Positions 11,696-21,510 of a stretch of 64,000 nucleotides of DNA are shown here, piece by piece (positions within the stretch are counted from its first letter, which is position 1; each line of letters starts with the position of its first letter). The DNA lies in the NCBI GenBank assembly GCA_028564925.1, contig CM053029.1:580046955-580110954 (forward strand), in the 5' to 3' direction. The translations under genes and the position numbers were made by a program. The DNA is from Lithobates sylvaticus (Eukaryota; Chordata; Amphibia; Anura; Ranidae). The notes under the pieces are model-generated. The model saw nothing but the letters and a program-made list of their open reading frames with translations. It was not told the DNA's origin and made no database searches.

Positions 11696-12714
11696 GCATC
11701 ATACTGCTACCATTTTTAAGAGCCAGCGATCGGCTTTCCAGGTATAACAACGATGTGGCAAAAAGCCGCTCGGCTGTTATATCGGAGGAGCGGGAGGGGA
11801 CATCCCCTCCGGCCGCCTCTCGCCATTCTTAACAGGCCTCCCGACCTGAGATGCGCCACTTCCGGCGCCTAGAGACAGACTGGAATGAAGCCGGAAACGG
11901 CTTTGTTCCAGGCTCCTGAATGTAAACACGGAAGTGACGTCATGACACTTCCGGTTTACTCGGCTGCAAATGGAGCCGGTTTTGAAAAAAAAAATACAGT
12001 ATTCAGATTCGCCGTTTTCGTGATCTGAATACTTTGAAGTGCAAAGGAGGGATCGGGGGTCTTTTAGACCCCCGATCCCTCCATAAAGAGTACCTGTCAC
12101 CACCTATTACTGTCACAAGGGATGTTTACATTCCTTGTGACAGCAATAAAAATTATCAAATTATTATTTTTTAAAACACAATTTAATTATATAAAAATAA
12201 AAAAATTAAATAAGAAATTTTTTTTTTTTTTTTTTTTTTAAAGCGCCCCCATCACCGCAAGCTTGCGCAGCAAAGAAAACACATACGGAAGTCGCGCCTG
12301 CATATGTAAACGGTGTTCATATTACACATGTGAGGTATCGCCGCGATCGTCGGAGCAAGAGCAATAATTCTAGCACTAGACCTCCTCTGTAACTCTAACT
12401 TGGTAACCGTAAAACATTTTTAAATCTTCACCTATGGAGATTTTTAGGTACCGTAGTTTGTCGCCATTCCACAAGTGCGTGCAATTATAAAGCGTGACAT
12501 GTTTGGTATCTATTTACTCGGCGTGACATCATCTTTCACATTATACAAAAAATTGGGCTAACTTTACTGTTTAGTTTTTTTTAAATTCATGAAATTATCT
12601 TTTTCCCAAAAAGTTACGCTTGAAACACCGCTGCACAAATACTGTGTGACATAAAATATTGCAACAATCGCCATTTTATTCTCTAGATTCTCTGCTAAAA
12701 TATATATATGTGTG

Positions 12715-12768
<54 letters not shown>

Positions 12769-12860
12769 TTGGGGGTTCTAAGTAATTTTCTCGCAAAAAA
12801 TACGGATTTTAACTTGTAAACACCAAATGTCAGAAATAGGCTTAGTCATGAAAGGGTTAA
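11696..12860. repeat. Probable non-autonomous DNA-transposon sequence
   Basis: Includes a strong hairpin at 12109-12143 (CTGTCACAAGGGATG against CATTCCTTGTGACAG), a T-run near 12220, and a right edge AAAGGGTTAA at about 12857 resembling other TTAA-bounded elements here. The left edge is not resolved. No coding sequence. Confidence 0.45.
12719..12764. repeat. (TA)n microsatellite
   Basis: About 23 uninterrupted TA dinucleotides. Confidence 0.95.
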
Positions 12861-14132
12861 ACATGATTTCATCGCCAAACATCCCATACATTTGTGAAAG
12901 TGAGTTGTAAAGTGAATGATCCTCACCAATATCCTCTCCGTGGCTTCCACTCCTTCACCATCACCATGACGACAAGTATAAACTTATTATAAAAAGTGAA
13001 CCCTAAAGTAAATTAGGCCACCTGCACACTTTAACCACTTAAGGACGAGGCCTATTTTTTTAACTTGTTGTTTACAAGTTAATATTAGTGTCTTGTTCGC
13101 CTACCCCCCCCCCCAAAAAAAACAATATACCACACCAGCCATATTAAAAAAAGCTGAAATCAAATGTACAAACGTATCAAAATGGACACAAATATTCATC
13201 TCCTTGCCAATCGGTCCAGTCGCAGTGGGCGTGATGACGTCAGTGTGCTATGCTCTGCCCTGATAGTCTGGAAATCCAACTTACAAAGTTGGGGTTCATA
13301 AAAAAAAATCCTCATTAAAAAAACAAGTAAGACTACAGTATGCAGGGTTTTCACAAAGTGTTAAGTAACAAATGTAAATGCTTTTATGTCTTTATGTATA
13401 CTAGTCAATAAGAAACAATCTCCGTTAAAGTATAGCACTCCGCTTCTGTTGCTAATTTTTCAGTAAACCTCTGTAGCTTGCCTCTGCAATCTGCACTGAG
13501 CAACATCAATAAAGCAAAGATTATTGTGCTTTGTCAGGTTTTGTTTTGTGACATTATGGGACATTTTCTACTGTTTTGGATGAGTGCATAAACTCTTATT
13601 GCTTGACAATTAACAAAGCTAGTAATAGAGATGCAATGTAATTTACCTTAATACAAGAGATCTCCGTTAAAAAAATTAAACTATTGAACTCTTCTATTGT
13701 AATAAAATGGGAATTCGCCTAATTTACTTTTTATAACAAATTCTAATGGGACTGAATTCTGCTATGTGTGAATAGTTCTACATGGGAAGCAAAATTAACT
13801 AAATCTACAACATTATGCATTGGAACAACAAAGACAATTGGGGTCATAAAATGCAAACCAAGATCAAGGCTGCGCTGTAAACTGTTATTTTCTCATGAGA
13901 TGCGGACACATCTTTTACCGCTGTCATAATCAGCTTAGCGCAAAAACCTAGAACTGAAACAGCTGGTCACACAAATGCATCCAAAAATAGAAGAAAAGAA
14001 AATGAATGACTGGAAAGACAGACAAACAGGTGAAAAATGTATACAGGTTGATCCTCATACTTCAAATAAGTAATAAATGCGTGTGTTTGATTAACCTCTG
14101 TGCTACCAATACCTTATCCACTTAACAGTTAG
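12861..14132. other. No gene; one MITE-like start
   Basis: TTTAACCACTTAAGGACGAGG at about 13032 resembles the left end of TTAA-bounded elements, but a right end is not seen. The remainder (13340-14130) is AT-rich and unassigned. Confidence 0.4.
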
Positions 14133-14178
14133 TGCCCTCTGATGAAGTCACGTGGTGTGTGACGTAACGCGTAAGGCA
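14133..14178 (+). ncRNA. Hammerhead-ribozyme-like motif A (core degenerate)
   Basis: CTGATGA (14139-14145) is followed by one extra A, a perfect 5-bp stem II (GTCAC 14147-14151 with GTGAC 14159-14163), then GTAA where a hammerhead needs GAAA, then the self-complementary ACGCGT and a cleavage-site-position A (14173). The flanks TGCCCT (14133-14138) and AGGCA (14174-14178) pair as stem I with one bulged C. The A-to-T change in the GAAA box predicts loss of activity. The sequence around it, continuing after the hAT insertion at 14224, may be a hammerhead-bearing retroelement. Confidence 0.55.
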
Positions 14179-14278
14179 GAGCCTGAGGGATCACGTGACC
14201 AGTTTTTCCCCATGAATGCTAAGCAGTGGCGGCTAGTGCTGTATATTTTCGAGGGGCGGCAAACATGATACCCGTTGC

Positions 14279-14774
14279 TGAAGAAATGTGTACATTCCCT
14301 AGAGCCACTGCGACTCCATTTTAGGTATAGTATGCATTTTGTCAGTATGCATATAGTCAAACATAACTTGTCTGTCTTGGGAACTTGTCCTACGCAGATC
14401 CCCATGAAGCTGTTTCTCTTTATCAGTTTGTTCTGTGATTTCTTAGAAGTGGATACTGATTACACTGTCTTTGAAACAGTGTGTCTCCAAGTTTGTTATG
14501 TAGTATAGTTATTGCTATGAATTATATGTCTGGAACATAATTGTTTTGCATAATTATGAAAGGTCCCATGACTCACATGGGGGGGTTGTATAACGTTGTA
14601 TGACCAATCTTCCCTATATAAGCAATAGAGGAATAAAAGCTTATCAGATTTACTCTGACCAACCTACAGCACTGTCTATCTGTGTCATTGTTTGTAATGA
14701 GTATATCTCCAGGCCTGACGGTATAGGACGAAGGGAAATCAGACTGCGGTCTATAAATAGTTTTAATCCTTACA
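14279..14774 (+). mobile_element. Solo LTR, endogenous-retrovirus-like (fossil)
   Basis: Starts TGAAGAAATG and ends CCTTACA, with a perfect 5-bp target duplication GTTGC on both sides (14274-14278, 14775-14779). It contains a TATA-like TATATAAG near 14615 and AATAAA about 15 bp downstream, the usual promoter and polyadenylation parts of an LTR. No internal coding region remains, so it arose by LTR-LTR recombination. It is younger than the surrounding hAT-like element. Confidence 0.8.
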
Positions 14775-15168
14775 GTTGCCACCCCCCCGGCCGGACAAAC
14801 AGTTACTCAGTCAAAACCCCCACCCCCCTGTCGCTCGTTCGCCCGCTTCCCACAAGCCCTGCACTTACCCCATATAGCAGCTTCGGCTCCTTCACTGCGG
14901 CTTCCTCCTTGGCGGCTTCCCTCCTCCTTCCCTCTGCGGCCAATACGATAGTTTCTCCTCTCTGCCAATCGGGTCTTAAGACCCGCTTCCTGATTGGCCG
15001 GGTGGAGAATCAGGAAGACAATTGCAAATATCCATTCGCTATTATCACCCAAGTGGGTGGGCTTAGTGCGCAGTGCCCTGCACTTCAAGCCCACCCTTTT
15101 TTGAAGCCAATTAGAGCCTCAGGCCTATGTGCTTAAAAAAAAAAAAAACATTGAAATCCATGCGTCTG

Positions 15169-15455
15169 GCCCCCTGCATGTAGCTTAGGGGGCGGACCTG
15201 CATGTAGCTTAGGGGCCGGACCTGCATGTAGCTTAGGGGCCGGACCTGCATGTAGCTTAGGGGCCGGACCTGCATGTAGCTTAGGGGCCGGACCTGCATG
15301 TAGCTTAGGGGCTGGACCTGCATGTAGCTTAGGGGCCGGACCTGCATGTAGCTTAGGGGCCGAACCTGCATGTAGCTTAGGGGCCGGACCTGCATGTAGC
15401 TTAGGAGCCGGACCTGCATGTAGCTTAGGGGCTGGACCTGCATGTAGCTTAGGGA
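15169..15455 (+). repeat. Minisatellite, 24-bp unit
   Basis: About 12 copies of a unit like CCTGCATGTAGCTTAGGGGC plus four bases. As 24 is a multiple of three, the minus strand reads as repeated PLSYMQVR, an artefact frame. Confidence 0.95.
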
Positions 15456-15497
15456 CACCCCTAAACCCCTAATGGACGGGCCACTACTGATGATAAG

Positions 15498-16040
15498 AGG
15501 ATTTTTCTGTATGTAAGCATAATTTTAATTGCAAATAAAGTATTATTATGCAGTTTTACATTATTGGGGGCATCCTCTTTAATCCTACATGGCATGGGAG
15601 TAACATACACTGCGTGGGTAAGGCGCTCTTAAAGGACCAGCACCCTTATTCTACGGAAGGTATATCCAGCAGGATACGAGTACCCTAGTGAGTGGGAGGC
15701 TACATTACAAGACCTTCTCTCAGAATATCAGCTGGAAACATGTTGGATATGAGTGTATCATATCATATCACTTAAGGTGAAGAAGAAGTACACAGGAAGT
15801 GATCTTAGAAGCACTGGAGATTTCTTCATTATGGATTTTACATCACCTTTATTTGATGAACTGTCAGTTTATGTTTAATTATATCAACTGGCACGATCAA
15901 TTATTTAGTATCTCTTTTCATATTAGTTCATAATCTATTTTTGCATTTTTGTATTGTTTGCGGTCATATAATGGTCTTTTTAAAGGTTTCATTATAGTAA
16001 CACGTATATAGGAATTGGTAGTGCGGCACTGATTCCATTT
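15498..16040 (+). other. Possible continuation of the hammerhead-motif element
   Basis: This is what followed motif A before the hAT-like insertion. It has no coding sequence. It ends near GTGCGGCACTGATTCC followed by AT-rich DNA, loosely like the CCAGCGCTTCAC plus T-run end of the motif-B element at about 33590. The relation is a guess. Confidence 0.3.
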
Positions 16041-16056
16041 ATAATAAAAATGTACT

Positions 16057-16182
16057 TTATTCATTTAACTTTTTATTTTTATTTTATTTGTATTTTATTT
16101 AACTTTATTCATTTAACTTTTTTTATTTTTATTTTATTTGTATTTTATTTAACTTTTATTCATTTAACTTTATTCATTTATA
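16057..16182. repeat. AT-rich tandem repeat
   Basis: Repeats of TTCATTTAACTTTTTATTTT and TTATTTGTATTTTATTTAAC with a period of roughly 60 bp. Confidence 0.75.
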
Positions 16183-16755
16183 TATAATGCCAAAATATTC
16201 TCGAAGCAGTACATAGCATCCATCTCTGCTCCAGTAAGGGGTAGGAAAGCTTTTCATATTCAGCCATAAATCACAAACTACATGGAAAAAAGCCGGCTCA
16301 AGTATTTCCAATTACATTATATTCTGGATGACATTCATGCAATTTTGTGTGATTCTCATGCAAAAAAAAAAGTGCTAATGTGAACCAGAGCAACCATTGA
16401 TGTTATAAGGACCTTTGAAGACAGAGAGCTTTATTTATTTATTTTTATGTTTTTTTTTTTATGTTTTTTTCTTTTTGTTTTTTTTTTTTTACTTTTTGTC
16501 TTTAAAATGTACAAAAAAAAGGGTTAAATGTGTGCTGTGGCTGCATTGCATTAAATAATTTAAGGCTCTGAAATGTGGTAAATCTGATTAAGATGATCAT
16601 TTATCAGATTATGTACTAGTATTAGGAAATAGTCCTTTAGTGGGCCGAGAACTTGGCTTTGGTGGTCACTTGGCATTAGTAGTCAGCCAACGTTGATTAA
16701 CAACTTGTTATTGGTGATCTATGGTCACAGCATACACTTTTTTTTTATAACATGA
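16183..16755. other. No recognisable feature
   Basis: AT-rich non-coding DNA with poly-T runs at 16438-16500. Nothing assignable. Confidence 0.45.
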
Positions 16756-16756
16756 A

Positions 16757-17262
16757 TGTATTAGATTGTAAGCTTTTATGCCCCGTACACACGAGCAGAT
16801 TTTCTGTCGGAAAAATCTTGGATGTTTTTTCCGACTGAATTCCGCTCAAGCTTGGCTTGCATACGCACGGTCACACAAAAGTTCTCTGAACTTTCGACCG
16901 CCAAGAACACGGTGACGTACAACACTACGATGAGCCGAGAAAATGAAGTTCAATGCTTACGAGCATGCCTCGAATTGTTTCCTAGCATGTGTAGAAATTT
17001 TGCACGTCGGAATTGGTACAGACGATCGGAATTTTTTCCAACCGAAAAATTGAGAACCTGCTCTCAATCTTTTGCTGGCGGGAATTCGGCCAGCAAAAGT
17101 CGATGGAGCCTACACACGGACGCATTTTCCGACCAAAAGCTCTCATTGGTCTTTTGCTGGCCGAATTTCCGATCGTGTGTACGCGGCATTAGGAGCAAGG
17201 CCCTCCTACCCTATTGTATTGAATTGTATTCTATTATAATGCTGAATAATAATAATAATACC
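16757..17262 (+). mobile_element. L2-like LINE 3' tail, split by a MITE
   Basis: TTAGATTGTAAGCTTTT before the MITE at 16779 and GGAGCAAGGCCCTCCTACCC after it form a continuous phrase followed by an (AAT)n tail. This style is seen at the 3' ends of L2-type LINEs and derived SINEs. Only the tail is present. Confidence 0.5.
16779..17188 (+). mobile_element. Harbinger-like MITE
   Basis: Left TGCCCCGTACACACGAGCAG and right CGTGTGTACGCGGCA inverted ends, flanked on both sides by TTA (16776-16778, 17189-17191). A 3-bp TWA duplication is the PIF/Harbinger signature. No transposase. The body is dominated by short CGGAA/TTCCG blocks. Confidence 0.8.
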
Positions 17263-17289
17263 AACAATAATATCAGTCCGAACCAAGAT

Positions 17290-18042
17290 ATGCGTGTGAG
17301 CCACTCAGGCTAAATTTCAGTACCATTAGTGGTAACCCGAAGCCACGCTCGGGATTGCAATGCAGAATCCTGGTCCAGATTATTTACCTTGCCCCCAGGA
17401 TCCTGTGATGTCTCCCCGCTGTGTCTGTGGGCTCTGTCCTCTGCCTGAAGCTCTGTTCCGGGCTCCATTCCCTGCGAGTGTCGCAACGCGCGGGGACGGA
17501 GCTGGCAGGAATTTCAAAAAGTACACAAAACATAACACAGTACACTGTATTCTTACAGATTACATTACTGTATCAAATCATTTCACATCCCTTCTGTCCC
17601 TAATTCTTTGTCCAGTGCCCTGCATGCAGTTTTATATTATATATACTGTTCTTTCTGCCTGGAAACTTGAAATTGTCCGTGGCAACCAAAAAGTGTCCCT
17701 TTACGTTAAAAGGGGTTTTAGACCAGCTAAAAAACAGCGATAGTAAATGAGAACGCTTGCAGAATTGAGCGATAGTGAATCGTGGGGAAATTCACTTTTA
17801 TTATTATTATATTATTATTTTTTATAATTATTTAGAGTTATTTATTATATTTATAATTTATAATTTTGCGTTTCAAACTTTATCATACCCAGCATGTATA
17901 CTAGACTCTTGTTTGGACAGATTTAAGTGTGTTCTTGCTAAGAATTACAGGCCTACAATATAAAACGCCAAATTTCTAAGCAAAACAATGTACCGCTTTG
18001 AGACGCAAAAATCTGACATAATCATACCGCCAGGGTGGTTAA
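17290..18042 (+). mobile_element. piggyBac-like non-autonomous element, eroded left end
   Basis: The right end CATACCGCCAGGGTGGTTAA matches the right end of 59886-60761, and several body words recur there (CAGGATCCTG, TCTCCCCGCTGTG, AGACCAGCTA). The left terminus is not clear. It ends in TTAA at 18039-18042. No coding capacity. Confidence 0.65.
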
Positions 18043-18372
18043 TATTCTTAAAACGTTCCCTCCCCCTTCTCCTACATTTCCTGTAAAAAAAATATATACC
18101 TATTTTTAATCCAGTCCGGTCCAGTCACTTGCTCCAGCAGCTCCCCTGTGTCAGTGAGCAGCTGCTGCAGGGGAGAGAAGGGAGCACCAACAATAGCTGG
18201 GCCATGGGAGCCTATGGGTAACATTACGGCTCTGGGAATTCGCAGCCATTGTCAAGCCTCCCTTACACAGGGGAGCCAGAGCTGCTGAATCACGTGACTG
18301 CACCGGACGAGATTAAAAAAAGGTAAGTTCACAGAACTGTTTTTTACAGGGCAAGGACAGCTAGAGTTACCC
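18043..18372. other. No recognisable feature
   Basis: GC-moderate non-coding stretch with a local hairpin near 18133 (CAGCAGCTCCCCTG against CAGGGGAGAG). Nothing further supported. Confidence 0.4.
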
Positions 18373-18375
18373 TTA

Positions 18376-20452
18376 TGCGGCGTACACACGAAGGGACAAT
18401 CCCGCAAGATTATCCTCTGGACTGAAGTCCAGCGGATAATCCCCTCGTGTGTGGGCGCCGGCGGACTTTTTGGCGCCAAAGTCCGGCGGACCAAAGTTTT
18501 AAGTTTGGTTTTAAAATTATCCGCTGGACTTGGCAGTCCAGCGGACAATCCCGCCGTTAGTAGGCAAGTCCGCTGGACTTTTGAAATGAACGGACCTGCC
18601 GCTCATCGGAAAGTCCGTTCATTTAGCACGTGACTTCAGGTTACGTAGCTAGCGTAGGCAGTAAATGCCGCCGCACTAGCTCCGTAAGCTGGCATGGATT
18701 TAAAGGGACTCCCCACGCCGAAAAACGGCGTGGGGGTTCCCCCCAAATCCATCTCAGACCCTTATCCGCGCACGCAGCCTGGCAGGCCAGGAAAGGGGTG
18801 GGGACGAACGAGCGCCCCCCCTCCTGAGCCGTACCAGGCCGCGTGCCCTCAACATGGGGGGTGCCCTGGGGAAAGGGGGGCCGTGCGGCCCCCCCACCCC
18901 AAAGCACCTTGTCCCCATGTTGATGAGGACAAGGGCCTCTTCCCGACAACCCTGGCCGTTGGTTGCCGGGGTCTGCGGGCGGGGGCTTATCGGAATCTGA
19001 GAGCCCCCTTTTATAAGGGGGCACTCAGATCCCGGCCCCCCACCCTATGTGAATGAGTATGGGGTACGATGTACCCCTACCCATTCACCTAAGGTGTAAA
19101 ATGTAAAGTACAAAAACACACACACTTTTGAAAAAATAGTTTATTGCACTGCTCCGGGGGTCTTCTTCCGTCCTGGGGGTCTTCTCGCCGGACTCCCCCG
19201 CCATTTACCTAGCTCTTTTACCGAGCGGGGAAGTCCGGCTACCTTCTTCGTCGTCGCCGCCGTCGTCTGGGGGTCTCGATCCGCCTTCGGGGGTCTTCCG
19301 GGGTCTTCCGGGGGTCTCTTCTGTTCTTGCATCCTCCGGGACTGTGACATCACAAGGGGGCGGGGTCACCATGTGACATGAGCATGTGACCCTGTCCCCA
19401 TGTCCCTATATAAGTCCCAGCGCAGCGCGGCACAGGCATTCCGGGCAGAGACAGCGACGGGTCAACATCGGAAGAAGAAGAAGAACAAGAAGAAGGACAA
19501 GAAGAAGAAGGCGGCGCCGGCGGCGCAGAAGACGATGACCGCCGCAAGAACAGAAGAGACCCCGGAAGACCCCCGAAGGCGGATCGAGACCCCCAGACGA
19601 CGACGGCGGCGACGACGAAGAAGGTAGCCGGACTTCCCCGCTCGGTAAAAGAGCTTGGTAAATGGCGGAGGAGTCCGGCGAGAAGACCCCCAAGACGGAA
19701 GAAGACCCCCGGAGCAGTGCAATAAACTATTTTTTCAAAAGTGTGTGTGTTTTTTGTACTTTACATTTTACACCTTAGGTGAATGGGTAGGGGTACATCG
19801 TACCCCATACTCATTCACATAGGGTGGGGGTCGGTATCTGGGGGCCCCCTTATTAAAGGGGGCTCCCAGTTTCCGATAAGCCCCCGCCCGCAGACCCCGA
19901 CAACCAACGGCCAGGGTTGTCGGGAAGAGGCCCTTGTCCTCATCAACATGGGGACAAGGTGCTTTGGGGTGGGGGGGCCGCACGGCCCCCCTTTCCCCAG
20001 GGCACCCCCCCATGTTGAGGGCACGCGGCCTGGGTCGGCTCAGGAGGGGGGGCGCTCGTTCGTCCCCACCCCTTTCCTGGCCGGCCAGGCTGCGTGCTCG
20101 GATAAGGGTCTGACATGGATTTGGGGGGAACCCCCACGCCGTTTTTTTTGGCGTGGGGAGTCCCTTTAAATCCATGCCAGCTTACGGAGCTAGCGCGGCG
20201 GCATTTACTGCCTACGCTAGCTACGTACCTGAAGTTACGTTCTAAATGAACGGACTGCTCCGTATGTGGGCAAGTCCGTTCATTTTCAAAAGTCCCGCGG
20301 ACTTTTGGCCGGCGGATTATCCGCCGGAGAAGTCCGAGCGTGTGTGGGCAAGTCCACACGCTCGGAAAGTCCAGCGGACCCAGCTGGAAAGTCCGGCGGA
20401 TTGTCCGCTGGACTAAGTCCGCCGGCAAAAGTCCGCACGTGTGTACGCGGCA
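18376..20452 (+). mobile_element. Harbinger-like fold-back element, 2.1 kb
   Basis: TTA-flanked (18373-18375, 20453-20455) with ends TGCGGCGTACACACG and CGTGTGTACGCGGCA. Nearly the whole element is an inverted repeat. The arm at 18640-19340 reappears inverted at 19540-20220, including CGTGGGGGTTCCCCCCAAAT and TTACACCTTAGGTGAATGGG. The unique centre (about 19340-19540) contains a TATA-like box and a purine-rich (GAA)n stretch. Each arm carries AATAAA facing outward. No transposase. A second copy in the opposite orientation is at 54409-56012. Its right arm is included in the tandem duplication beginning at 19803. Confidence 0.82.
19407..19414 (+). promoter_or_regulatory. TATA-like box in fold-back element centre
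   Basis: CCCTATATAAGTCCC lies in the unique centre and is conserved in the second copy (minus strand, near 55461). AATAAA occurs about 310 bp downstream at 19721. A 75-codon Lys/Arg-rich frame starts 7 bp upstream of this box, so it could not be read in full from it. I do not call that frame a gene. Confidence 0.4.
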
Positions 20453-20482
20453 TTAGATACCACTTGAAGTGAAAACTTTGGT

Positions 20483-21065
20483 GGTCATAGGTGGTCATGG
20501 CATTGTTGGTATTGGGATTGTTGGTCATTGGTGGTCATGGCATTGTTGGTATTGGTATTGTTGGTCATTGGTGGTCATGGCATTGTTGGTATTGGGATTG
20601 TTGGTCATTCGTGGTCATTGCATTGTTGGTATTGGGATTGTTGGTCATTCGTGGTCATGGCTTTGTTGGTATTGGGATTGTTGGTCATTGGTGGTCATGG
20701 CATTGTTGGTATTGGGATTGTTGGTATTGGGATTTTTGGTCATTGGTGGTCATGGCATTATTGGGATTGTTGGTCATTGGTGGTCATGGCATTGTTGGTA
20801 TTGGGATTGTTGGTCATTGATGGTCATGGCATTATTGGTATTGGGATTGTTGGTCATGGCATTGTTGGTATTGAGATTGTTGGTATTGGGATTTTTGGTC
20901 ATTGGTGGTCATGGCATTATTGAGATTGTTGGTCATTGGTGGTCATGGCATTGTTGGTATTGGGATTGTTGGTCATTGATGGTCATGGCATTAATGATAT
21001 TGGGATTGTTGGTCATTGGTGGTCGTGACATTGTTGGTATTGGGATTGTTGGTCATTGATGGTGA
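20483..21065 (+). repeat. Minisatellite, about 39-bp unit (copy A)
   Basis: Units like GGTCATGGCATTGTTGGTAT plus TGGGATTGTTGGTCATTGGT, with some shortened units. Open in three plus-strand frames (repeated GIVGIGIVGH), an artefact. Confidence 0.95.
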
Positions 21066-21111
21066 AGGCATTGTCTCCATTAGGCTCATCCTGCTTTAGT
21101 CCTGTAGATCT

Positions 21112-21510
21112 TTTTTTAAGAGTCAAAGTTGTTCCTTTATTTAACAGAATATCATACAGGTTTCAACAAAAGTCCCACATGGACTGAATCAAGTATATAT
21201 TACAGGTGTCTTGGTGTGAAGGTACATACGACAATTTCTGAGCATGTGCAGTGAAGATAATGGTAATGGCAAGGTATACAGTTGTTTATACAGGCAATGT
21301 ATATATGGTAATAGGCAATCTCCCTCCCATACAATTCTTTGCAGCTGCCTTAAATTCTCCCGAGTATATGCCTGTCACCCCGACCAGGGTTGCCACACTC
21401 TGTTAAATTTATTTGGACAGTTCCTGTTAATGTACGTCAACTTGTACAGGGGAAGGACATCATTAATGGACTTTTCCCATGCGGTGATCGTGGGGGGGGA
21501 GGGGGAGCTC
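21112..21510 (-). mobile_element. L1/Tx1-like LINE 3' end (copy A)
   Basis: On the minus strand, 21510-21360 encodes ITAWEKSINDVLPLYKLTY and NKFNRVWQPW, typical of the last residues of vertebrate L1/Tx1-type ORF2. A 3' UTR follows, with AATAAA (complement at 21136-21141) and a short A-tail at 21112. This copy keeps about 118 bp that copy B lacks. Confidence 0.75.

Larger units (their letters stand above)
14224..15489 (+). mobile_element. hAT-like non-autonomous element containing a solo LTR and a minisatellite
   Basis: Left end CAGTGGCGGCTAGTGC, right end GGACGGGCCACTACTG. Flanks ATGCTAAG (14216-14223) and ATGATAAG (15490-15497) match at 7 of 8 positions, an 8-bp hAT-type duplication. It is the same family as 1358-2306. 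A solo LTR (14279-14774) inserted close to the left end, and a 24-bp minisatellite lies near the right end. Confidence 0.85.
19803..21510 (+). repeat. Tandem duplication, copy A (1.7 kb)
   Basis: Runs from inside the right arm of the fold-back element, through the GGTCATTGG minisatellite, to the 3' end of an L1/Tx1-like LINE. It recurs immediately at 21511-23105 at an offset of 1709 bp. By eye only about ten substitutions separate the copies, so the event is recent. The junction is at GGGGGAGCTC / CCCATACTCA. Confidence 0.9.

Noticed and set aside
15111-15458. 115-codon frame with repeated PLSYMQVR
   Set aside because: 24-bp minisatellite read on the minus strand.
19400-19627. Lys/Arg-rich 75-codon frame, with a similar frame in the second fold-back copy
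   Set aside because: It lies on a (GAA)n/(CGA)n purine-rich tract. The TATA-like box falls inside its first codons and the C-terminus shifts frame between copies, so no protein constraint is visible.
20469-21059. Hydrophobic 196-codon frame resembling a membrane protein
   Set aside because: Product of the GGTCATTGG minisatellite; the same frame recurs in the tandem duplicate.
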